A DNA stretch of 64,000 bases from Oligoflexia bacterium. Its GTDB lineage: Bacteria; Bdellovibrionota_C; UBA2361; JBGSMV01. The notes below the pieces were generated by a model. That model was not told the DNA's origin and searched no databases. It saw nothing but the letters and a program-made list of their open reading frames with translations. Positions 52,532 to 59,682 of the stretch are shown here, piece after piece. The stretch is taken from positions 1 to 64,000 of the forward strand of contig JAIBBU010000005.1 in assembly GCA_019694515.1 (NCBI GenBank), read 5' to 3'. The stretch's first letter is position 1, and the number at the start of each line of letters is the position of its first letter. The position numbers were made by a program, and so were the translations under genes.

Positions 52532-52886
52532 GTAAGCCACCCTGCTCAGAATCCCATTCGAAGATTTTGCCGGTGCCTTTAGGATGCGTCGCACTCCCCG
52601 CAAAAGCCGTCGCTTGGGCCTGAATCTGAACCGAGACTCCCTGAGAGAGCTTTGCGATCCCCGGCAGCTCTTCGCAATCAGCATCCACGCAGGACAGATA
52701 CGTTTCAGTATCCAGAAAATAAACCTCCTCAGCGGTGGCAATGTTGCGCAGATCGTTTAGCGCCCGAATATCGAAAGCACGCCTTCGATAGTCGGCGTAC
52801 TGCGGGATAGCAATCGCAGCTAACGATAGGACGATCGACATCGTGATCAGCAGTTCCAAGAGAGTAAAGCCGCGTTGTGATCTCAT
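52515..52886 (-). CDS. Type IV pilin-like protein (PilA/GspG-type)
   Basis: The 123-residue protein has a short leader MRSQRG and the class III N-methylation motif FTLLELLITMSIVLSLAAIAIPQYADYRRRAF (processing after Gly6, Glu at +5). The rest is a small globular head with a likely disulfide (two Cys in LSCVDADCEEL). It is convergent with oleD and overlaps its last 17 nt. No other pil gene is here, so it may be a minor or orphan pilin. Confidence 0.85.
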   Translation of the reverse strand: MRSQRGFTLLELLITMSIVLSLAAIAIPQYADYRRRAFDIRALNDLRNIATAEEVYFLDTETYLSCVDADCEELPGIAKLSQGVSVQIQAQATAFAGSATHPKGTGKIFEWDSEQGGLLNPAP

Positions 52887-52922
52887 ATAGTTTGGTATTT
52901 TTGTTAGGCCTGGCTGGCGACG

Positions 52923-52938
52923 GGCAAATCACCACCCA
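52923..52938 (-). promoter_or_regulatory. Candidate sigma-54 promoter for the pilA-like gene
   Basis: Read on the minus strand, TGGGTGGTGATTTGCC keeps GG-N10-GC and TTGC, about 35 nt before the ATG at 52886. Many pilA genes are sigma-54-dependent. The -24 element matches only TGG, so confidence is low. The rest of the 240-nt gap (52887-53126) shows no other gene. Confidence 0.35.
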
Positions 52939-53126
52939 AGTCCGGGGGCATTTCCGAGGCAAATCAGCCACTTACCCTGTAGTGTTCGTTCCTAGCAGCC
53001 AAAAGTTTCCGCTTTAGTGCGCGGTCGCAACGGTCGAATCTTTAAGATGAAGTCGTGTGTGCAAGTTCCTGAAATCGTTCGTCACGCCCCCAGTTTTTAA
53101 TCGCTTTTGTTGCCGATTCGGAGAGC

Positions 53127-54386
53127 ATGGGGCCTTTGGCGTTCAGTACATTAGCTTTTCTGTCACTCATCGCAGCGGGCATCGCTCTGCGCCGCGCCTG
53201 GTGTGACCGCCGCAGCTATCAACAAAACCTTGAAGATCTGCATCGGCTTGTATCTGAAGCCGAAAAATCGTTGCGGCAACGGGGTGAGCTTGCCAATGAA
53301 ATCGCTCACGAAATAAAAAATCCGATCACCGCGATTCTCTGCTCCGCCGAAACGTTAGAATTGATTCTGGGAAAGGGACTGGCAGAAGAACATCGTAAGA
53401 CCTTGCGTTACATCAAGGAGTACGGCGATCAGTTGCTGCGGCTGGTCTCGGATTTTATCGATCTCAGCCGCTCGGAATCGGGAAAAATCGAACCACAACC
53501 GGAAAGTATAAAGATTCTACCCTGCGTACAATCAATCGTTGGGCTGCTTGAATCGAGCGCGATCCGGAAGAAACTAAAGGTGGAAGTTTTTGCCACGATG
53601 GAGGACCTGCGGGCGACTATTGATCCTAAACATCTTAAGCAGATCGTGTTCAATTTGGTGCATAATGCGATCAAATTTACACCTCTCGGCGGTCAGGTAA
53701 AAATCATTATCAGCAACACTTTTCCGAAACCCTTCGCAAAAATCGAGGTGCAGGACACCGGCTGCGGAATTCCGGCAGCCGAGGTGGAAGATCTCTTCAA
53801 TCCGTATCAGCGCGGACGTGACACCATCGACACCGGCACCGGGTTAGGTCTGGCGCTAACCCGCACGCTGGTAGAGCTGGCCGGGGGAGAAATCCGGGTC
53901 GAGAGCAAGGTGGGGGTAGGGAGTTCATTTCAAATCTCGATTCCTAGGGCCCAAGAACATCCGCGCGCCGTCTCCGCAGCGCTTGAGCTCAAGAGCGTCG
54001 GCAGACCCCTCGAAGGGCAAAGATTCTTGGTGGTCGATCGGGATGAAGGAGCCTCCGCCGGAGTGGCGGGACTATTGCGAGCGTGGGGAGGCGCAGTCGA
54101 TCAGGTCGATCTTGCCACCAAGGCAGTTCGCGCGCTTACCGAGGAAAAGTATGACGCAATTCTTGTGGATCAAACGCGCGATGGTCTGGGGCCCATTCAG
54201 CTGAGCCGGCTGCTGCGGGGCGAGATGAAGGATTCTTCAACGACCATAGTAGTGGCCAGCAGCACGCCTCTCGACCAAGCCGAGCTGACTCAATCCAAAG
54301 CGGACTGCGCGATTGAGAAGCCTCTGAATGGCAATACGATCCTTACGACGCTAGGTAAAGCCGGGCGTCTTCCAGTCACACATTAG
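53127..54386 (+). CDS. Hybrid histidine kinase (HisKA-HATPase-REC-like)
   Basis: One N-terminal hydrophobic helix (about 5-25), then a dimerisation/H-box with H61 in NEIAHEIKNPITAIL, then N-box FNLVHNAIKFT, G1 DTGCGIP and G2 GTGLGLAL, so a complete kinase core. Residues about 290-410 resemble a receiver domain (FLVVDRDEGAS, AILVDQTRD, EKP) with the phosphoacceptor Asp apparently present. No sensor domain is visible beyond the helix. Its partner regulator is unknown; the orphan regulator genes at 14844 and 38266 are candidates. Confidence 0.88.
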   Translation: MGPLAFSTLAFLSLIAAGIALRRAWCDRRSYQQNLEDLHRLVSEAEKSLRQRGELANEIAHEIKNPITAILCSAETLELILGKGLAEEHRKTLRYIKEYGDQLLRLVSDFIDLSRSESGKIEPQPESIKILPCVQSIVGLLESSAIRKKLKVEVFATMEDLRATIDPKHLKQIVFNLVHNAIKFTPLGGQVKIIISNTFPKPFAKIEVQDTGCGIPAAEVEDLFNPYQRGRDTIDTGTGLGLALTRTLVELAGGEIRVESKVGVGSSFQISIPRAQEHPRAVSAALELKSVGRPLEGQRFLVVDRDEGASAGVAGLLRAWGGAVDQVDLATKAVRALTEEKYDAILVDQTRDGLGPIQLSRLLRGEMKDSSTTIVVASSTPLDQAELTQSKADCAIEKPLNGNTILTTLGKAGRLPVTH

Positions 54387-54514
54387 TCAGGGGCAGTGCC
54401 AGGGGTGGCGTCGCATGGCGCTCTCCGTCTCGAACTAGTGCGCAGCACGATCAGAGAATGAGCGCGCGGTTATTCCAGGACGGAATTCGTCTCCTCACGC
54501 TTCGGTTTGTCATG

Positions 54515-54975
54515 GCCGTATAAATTGCATAATTCGAGGACAAATCTTCTGACATTGCTGTGGATGTTACATCTTTCGAGGACAACAATTCTGTCATTGC
54601 GAACCCGAGCTTGGCGAAGGTGAAGCAACCCCTAACATTATGTCGATGTAGGCTTTGTCTCTAGATAATCGTAAAAGTTTCGTACCCGCATTGAAACTGC
54701 GGCTATTGGCTCGAAAATCTGCAGAAATTTCTCCTAGCGTTTTCAGTCCAGAGACCATTACGACTTAAAGTTAGGGTTTGCCCGCCTCCGCTCATGCTAC
54801 GGCGTGGCAGGCTTTCGCTCCGCTCGCAATCACGGATTAAAGCGCCCTTGCAGGAACTTCATCAACAGCGCAGCAATTCTGTCCTCGAATGGCGTAACTC
54901 GCACAGCAATGATCGAGTCGCACATTTAGGCAGGTATTCCGTTCTCGAAATATGTAACATCTACAATGGCGAGCG
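54515..54975. repeat. MITE-like palindromic element, copy D (full length, partly nested)
   Basis: Left end GTTACATCTTTCGAGGACAA (54565) pairs with the right end ...TTCTCGAAATATGTAAC (54957). Inner arms carry CTGTCATTGCGAACCCGAGC and the GTTAGGGTTTGC partner (54770-54780). Extra copies of the end motif (TTGCATAATTCGAGGAC near 54525 and GTCCTCGAATGGCGTAAC near 54880) suggest an element inserted next to or inside another. The 54387-55188 gap contains no gene besides this. Confidence 0.7.
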
Positions 54976-55188
54976 TCGCAGAAGGTCTGGATCAGAGTAG
55001 CTTTAGCGGAGACGGTCCATCCCCAACGCTGTGGCATTTCTTGGTTTACTCTCCTTTGGGATAGCCCCCTTAGATTCGTCATACACACTGTCAGCCAAGA
55101 TGGTGCCTTTACAAGACCCGGGTTCGTAGCCAGCGCACACCACCCCTTTACACCTCGCATCACCTCAAAAAATCGTATAAATTGCGGT

Positions 55189-56091
55189 ATGCCATTCACT
55201 GCCTCAACCGTGCTGATGGTCGAGCCGGTATCATTTCACCGCAACCTCGAAACCGCACAGGACAACCATTTTCAACTCGCAGCTGAAGAGAGTTTCTCCC
55301 ATGTGCAGCTGCGCGCACGCGCTGAACACCACCGCTTGCGAGCGCACCTGCAGGCTGCCGGAATTACTGTGGTTTCTTTCGACAATTTGCCCGACATTGA
55401 CACGCCGGATGCGGTTTTTCCAAATAATTGGTTTTCCACATTCCCTAGCGGTGAATTGGTCTTGTACCCGATGCGCTGCGTGAACCGGCGGCGCGAGAGG
55501 CGCACTGAAATATTGAATTTTCTAAAAGCGCGCTATCCTAAGGTAGTAGATCTAAGTGCTAACGAGGATGCCGGTAAATATTTGGAAGGCACCGGTAGTC
55601 TGGTTTTGGATCGCAAAGCGCGAGTTGCGTTCGGCTGTCTCTCGGGGCGAACCGATGCCGGCCTCTTCCAGTCTTGGTGCGAGCAGTTTTCTTATGCGCC
55701 GCGGCTCTTTCATGCCCAGGATCGAGATGGGATTCCGATCTATCATACGAATGTGATGATGAGTGTGGCGCAAGAATTTGCGCTCGTATGCCTAGAGAGC
55801 ATTCCGTCTGAAAATGAGCGCTGCTTAGTAAGTGATGCTTTGGAGCTCAATGGAAAGGAGATTATCGACATTAGCCTCGAGCAGGTCAGTAATTTCTGCG
55901 GCAACTGCCTTGAGCTTCGTACCTCTTCAAGTCGATCGATAACGGTCATGTCGGCGCGCGCATTTCACGCTTTCACTGCGCCGCAACTTTCACAGCTCCA
56001 GAAGTTCACCACGATTGTGCACAGCGAAATCGATACGATCGAACAGCTGGGGGGCGGGGGAGTTCGCTGTATGCTGGCGGAGCTATTTTGA
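55189..56091 (+). CDS. ctlX: Citrulline/arginine-deiminase-like amidinotransferase family protein (CtlX-type)
   Basis: The 300-residue penta-beta-propeller (guanidine-modifying) protein has DAVFPNNWFST, EGTGSLVLDRKARVAFGCLSGRTD, catalytic His in YHTNVMMSV, and a catalytic Cys294 in GGGVRCMLAE near the end, the pattern of CtlX. Family members act on arginine or citrulline-type guanidino/ureido compounds. It sits before the flagellin gene; there is no functional reason visible for this. ATG chosen by conservation of the N-terminal strand. Confidence 0.85.
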   Translation: MPFTASTVLMVEPVSFHRNLETAQDNHFQLAAEESFSHVQLRARAEHHRLRAHLQAAGITVVSFDNLPDIDTPDAVFPNNWFSTFPSGELVLYPMRCVNRRRERRTEILNFLKARYPKVVDLSANEDAGKYLEGTGSLVLDRKARVAFGCLSGRTDAGLFQSWCEQFSYAPRLFHAQDRDGIPIYHTNVMMSVAQEFALVCLESIPSENERCLVSDALELNGKEIIDISLEQVSNFCGNCLELRTSSSRSITVMSARAFHAFTAPQLSQLQKFTTIVHSEIDTIEQLGGGGVRCMLAELF

Positions 56092-56306
56092 TAAAAGATA
56101 CGAAATCCTCTTAGAAATTGCGCCTGCGGATGCCCAAATCGCGCTTAGGGTGATCCGCGCAGTCTTGCAACCATCTGGAATCATTCCCAATTGCTCTTAC
56201 CGACTAGATCCAACAGCGCGGATATTTAGCGTCGGTTTGTTGAGAAAATGGGCTAAGTCCCCGATCTTATTCGATAGCGAGAAAAGCTGTCAATGCATGC
56301 AGCGAG

Positions 56307-56322
56307 CACCGAAGGATCGGTG
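56307..56322 (+). promoter_or_regulatory. Flagellin leader: perfect hairpin CACCGA-AGGA-TCGGTG, candidate CsrA site 1
   Basis: A perfect 6-bp stem closes a 4-nt loop AGGA, 39 nt before the flagellin start. GGA in a hairpin loop is the best-defined CsrA recognition feature. Stem pairing is exact and the loop is as expected from structural work on CsrA/RsmE. Confidence 0.6.
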
Positions 56323-56341
56323 TAGAAATTTCTGGTTCGCC

Positions 56342-56352
56342 CCAGGGATTGG
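56342..56352 (+). promoter_or_regulatory. Flagellin leader: CCA-GGGAT-TGG, candidate CsrA site 2 on the ribosome-binding site
   Basis: A short 3-bp stem presents GGGAT, the only plausible ribosome-binding sequence before the TTG start (about 12 nt spacing). It is about 32 nt after the first GGA, a distance one CsrA dimer can bridge. This two-site layout resembles the hag leader of Bacillus subtilis, where CsrA represses and FliW relieves. The leader (56092-56360) holds no gene. Confidence 0.5.
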
Positions 56353-56360
56353 TTTAGTAG

Positions 56361-58232
56361 TTGGCACTCACTATTGGGACAAACATAGCTTCGTTACGCG
56401 CGCAGCAACGGCTGACGCAGAGTAGCGACGCGCTCTCGAAAAATTTCGAGCGCCTATCGTCCGGGCTGAGGATCAATCACGCCAGTGACGATGCCGCCGG
56501 ACTAGCTGTTTCCTCTCAGCTTCGCACCCGCGCCCGGGTATATTCTCAAGCGGTTCGCAATGTCAACGATGGAATCAGCTCGCTGAATGTTGCGGAAGGA
56601 GGACTCTCGCAGCTCACGGACATTCTGAGTCGACTGGAGGAGCTGGCTTCGCAGTCAGCCAATGGCACGGTCGGCCTGACACAGCGGCGTTCTTTGGACA
56701 ATGAAGCATATGCATTAACCGATGAATATAACCGCCTGATTCAGAGCACAAAGTTTAATAAACGCGCACTACTCGACGGTTCTAATTCAAACTTCCTGCT
56801 GCAGTTGGGCTATGGCAGCCGTGAAACTATTGGAGTGAATGTGGGAGAGGGGCTCTCCCGAAGAACCAATTCCGGAACCTTCCGCAGCAGCGGCAACACC
56901 ATGGATTTCGAGGCGCCGATCATGGAAGCTGCGGACTTTAATGGAGACGGTAAGGCCGATATCGTGGCAGTGGCAGCAGATGGCAGTGGAATTAAGATTA
57001 AACTCGGCACCGCCGATGGGATCGGGACGACTAGTTCGATTTCAACTTTTGCTGCCAGCGACTTAACTCTTGGCGATTTCAATGGAGACGGAGTCAAGGA
57101 TTTTGCAGTTATTGGCGGCGGAGAGGTGCGAGTGTTCGTGGGGAACGGCAGCGGCGGATTTAGCGCGGGAGGAACTTACACCGCCTCTGGAAATAAGATT
57201 GCGGCGGGCGACTTTAACGGCGATGGCAAAGATGATGTTGGTATTGCTACAAGTAGCTCCACTGCACTTGGAATCTTCCTAAATTCGGGCAATGGCACTT
57301 TTGGAGCCTTGAGAACCAGCAACACCTCCTCGGCGATCGCTGACATCGCGATAGGTGATGCGAACGGGGACGGCATCGCCGATTTGGTCGCAGGCGCTTT
57401 TGATGGAATTTATCTCTTTGGCGGAAACGGGAACGGTGCGCTGGGAGCTGCTACTCGCACCTCAACTTATCTGGGCGGACAAATCGGGCTCGCAGATTTA
57501 AACCATGACGGGATCATGGATCTGGTTGGCATTACGGGAGCGTATTTTGCGGTCTACACTGGGAGCACCTCCGGAACTTTTGGTGCCGGCACAGAATATG
57601 GGGCCCCCGACAATTCTAGTACGGGGAGCTTTACATTCGCTGACATCAATGGGGACGGTTACCAGGATATTGTGACCGGACAATCCGAGGCGACTACGAG
57701 TCTCACGGGGCTCTGGACCAACAATGGCAGCGCCGTCTTTTCATATGCAGCCGGCGATTCATCGCCGGCAGGCACAGGTATATATGTGGTAGCAGCCGGT
57801 GATTTCAATGGTGATGGAGCGGTCGACTTACTTACTGATTCGGCGAATGTGGGTGGTTTTGGTAGTAGCTCACTGCAGGGTAATGTAGCCACCAGCAATC
57901 TAATTCAGCGGGTCAACTTGACTACCCGCCAAGAGGCGTTAACCGCCCTGACATCAATTAAGGCTCTGCGCCAGACGATTAGCCGCGAGCTTGGTTTAAT
58001 CGGCGCGAGTCAAAGCCGCCTCAACTCAGCGCTACACAATTTGCATTCGGTGCGTGAGAATTATACGTCGGCGGCCAGTCGTATCGAGGACGCCGATATC
58101 GCGCAGGAAGCGGGCGAGCTGGTGGCGCGGAATATTCAACAGTACGCGAGCTCCGCGGTGCTTGCGCATGCCAATCAGACACCGCAGTTGGTGTTACAGC
58201 TGCTTCAATCTGCCTCGCCCTTCGGGCGATAG
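56361..58232 (+). CDS. fliC: Flagellin with seven FG-GAP (integrin-like) repeats as its variable domain
   Basis: Residues 1-165 are the conserved flagellin N-terminal D0/D1 (LTIGTNIASLRAQQRLTQ, FERLSSGLRINHASDDAAGLA, SSLNVAEGGLSQL). Residues 515-623 are the C-terminal D1/D0 (YTSAASRIEDADIAQEAGELVARNIQQYAS). Between them, residues about 185-505 are not a normal flagellin domain: seven DxNxDGxxD calcium-binding repeats start at 192, 239, 284, 333, 379, 428 and 481, spaced 45-53 residues, the pattern of FG-GAP/VCBS blades. A seven-bladed propeller on the filament surface is inferred. The start is TTG; no ATG or GTG upstream fits. Product 623 residues. Confidence 0.88.
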   Translation: MALTIGTNIASLRAQQRLTQSSDALSKNFERLSSGLRINHASDDAAGLAVSSQLRTRARVYSQAVRNVNDGISSLNVAEGGLSQLTDILSRLEELASQSANGTVGLTQRRSLDNEAYALTDEYNRLIQSTKFNKRALLDGSNSNFLLQLGYGSRETIGVNVGEGLSRRTNSGTFRSSGNTMDFEAPIMEAADFNGDGKADIVAVAADGSGIKIKLGTADGIGTTSSISTFAASDLTLGDFNGDGVKDFAVIGGGEVRVFVGNGSGGFSAGGTYTASGNKIAAGDFNGDGKDDVGIATSSSTALGIFLNSGNGTFGALRTSNTSSAIADIAIGDANGDGIADLVAGAFDGIYLFGGNGNGALGAATRTSTYLGGQIGLADLNHDGIMDLVGITGAYFAVYTGSTSGTFGAGTEYGAPDNSSTGSFTFADINGDGYQDIVTGQSEATTSLTGLWTNNGSAVFSYAAGDSSPAGTGIYVVAAGDFNGDGAVDLLTDSANVGGFGSSSLQGNVATSNLIQRVNLTTRQEALTALTSIKALRQTISRELGLIGASQSRLNSALHNLHSVRENYTSAASRIEDADIAQEAGELVARNIQQYASSAVLAHANQTPQLVLQLLQSASPFGR

Positions 58233-58376
58233 CACAATTGCCATGACTTAGGTCGCTCGGTACCTATGCAAACTTCCTCGGTCCAGGCAGTGCTCAAAAT
58301 TATCTCCCTCCTCGCTCGATAGCTTTCTGCTTGCGGTAATAATTCAGCTATGGTCCGCTGGAGAAGGATAGCCAAT

Positions 58377-59675
58377 ATGTCGCCAATTGATCCATCTTTA
58401 GCAGCGAACGAAGCGCACAAGATTGAAGCTTTTCTGTCGATGCAGCCTGAAGTGGGAGCGCTGCGCGAAGCTCTTGGTAAATCAGGCTTTAAGCTTTATC
58501 TATTTGGCGGCGCAATTCGCGATCTGCTCCTGGGGCGCAGTTGCTACGATATCGATCTCCTGACAATCGGTGCCGCTGACCCGGAGAAACCCTTCGATCC
58601 CTTCCTTGAGCTGATCAAAGCATTTGGAGAGAAGCGCGGACTAAAAATTCAAGATTGCCGCCCATTTCACATTGAGCTTCACGGGCGAGGGAGCAAGATT
58701 GATCTGCGTTATCCGAGCAAAACGATCGAGCGCGCCGTAGTCCGCTCCGATTTTACCGTCGACGGGATCGCATATGACCTCGCCTCTCGCAGCTTCAATG
58801 ATCCGCTGAAGGGGTTGGAGGATTTTCGCGCCCGGCGTCTGCGGGTGCATTCTCCGGCCTATTTTATTACAAATCCCGTATATTTCCCGCGTGCATTTCG
58901 CATTGCGGCCTTAATAGGATTCGATCTTCCTAAGGAGCTGCTGGCCCTAATACATAATTTCCGTCCCATGGTCAGCATGCACTCGGGCCAGGCCATGCCG
59001 ATGGTGCTGATTGAGCTGCTGCGGTTGCTCTCGATCGAGGAGATTGCGCCTTATTTGTCGGGCCTTATTTCCACTAATCTGCTTGAGAATCTGATTCCCG
59101 AGATTGTCCCCTTAGCAATAATTAAAGACAAAGCAGTACCCCCCAAGACCCTGTTGCAGCTGAATGTCGAGGCCATCGAAAGTTCGGCGAAATGGATCAA
59201 AACCGTGCCTGAGCCTGTGTTGAAATTTCTCAAAGCCGGTCCCGCCGACGGCAGTCAGATCACAATGCTTGGATGCGTGCGTTTTGGCGCCCTCTTTAGG
59301 GGATTTGGCAGCAGTTACGAGTTGGTTGGTCCGGCCAGCCCCTACCGCATAGCTGAGTGTGGCAGCGATAACTCTGCTTTCGAGCAACGCATGCAGCGAA
59401 ATGTGATAAGCTTCATGGCCGCGCGTTATGCCCATACCCCGCTTTTAAAGGCGCTAATTGGCGGTCTGCCTTTGGTGCTAGAGCTTACTGAGCAGATTCA
59501 GACCAAGCCAGCGTGGGACGTTATGAGCGCCAATTACCAGCGTTGGAGTGGTTCCATGCCCGTGGGTCTGCCGCAACAAGCGCTCTTGACTGCTTTAATA
59601 GCTATGAAAAACCCTCAGGGTGTTGCTCCCGCGACCGCCGATTACGAAAATCGATTACTCGAGCTGATTAAGTAA
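58377..59675 (+). CDS. CCA tRNA nucleotidyltransferase / poly(A) polymerase family protein
   Basis: The 432-residue protein has the class II nucleotidyltransferase head: FGGAIRDLLLGRSCYDIDLLTIG with the DxD-type catalytic acids, then IDLRYPSKTIERAVVRSDFTVDGIAYDL (RRD-like: RSDFT), and PLKGLEDFRARRLRVHSPAYFITNPVYFPRAFRIA. It would add CCA to tRNA 3' ends or act as a poly(A) polymerase. The C-terminal half is helical but poorly conserved. AAGG lies about 10 nt before the ATG at 58377; an in-frame ATG at 58350 lacks a site. Confidence 0.82.
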   Translation: MSPIDPSLAANEAHKIEAFLSMQPEVGALREALGKSGFKLYLFGGAIRDLLLGRSCYDIDLLTIGAADPEKPFDPFLELIKAFGEKRGLKIQDCRPFHIELHGRGSKIDLRYPSKTIERAVVRSDFTVDGIAYDLASRSFNDPLKGLEDFRARRLRVHSPAYFITNPVYFPRAFRIAALIGFDLPKELLALIHNFRPMVSMHSGQAMPMVLIELLRLLSIEEIAPYLSGLISTNLLENLIPEIVPLAIIKDKAVPPKTLLQLNVEAIESSAKWIKTVPEPVLKFLKAGPADGSQITMLGCVRFGALFRGFGSSYELVGPASPYRIAECGSDNSAFEQRMQRNVISFMAARYAHTPLLKALIGGLPLVLELTEQIQTKPAWDVMSANYQRWSGSMPVGLPQQALLTALIAMKNPQGVAPATADYENRLLELIK

Positions 59676-59682
59676 ACGCCGA

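Noticed and set aside
54515..54975. Coding gene within the repeat between the histidine kinase and ctlX
   Set aside because: The open frames there are short and consist of repeat-derived translation.
56251..56280. Possible sigma-28 promoter before the flagellin gene (TAAG followed by TTCGATAG)
   Set aside because: The spacer is about three nucleotides too short for the TAAA-N15-GCCGATAA consensus and the -10 match is only partial.
56015..56425. Open frame of 136 codons across the ctlX end and flagellin start
   Set aside because: It overlaps both real genes in another frame, has no ribosome-binding site and has low-complexity translation; judged a shadow.
58215..58229. TCGCCC-TTC-GGGCGA hairpin at the flagellin stop codon as terminator
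   Set aside because: It is a strong stem, but lies before and against the stop codon and is not followed by a T-run.
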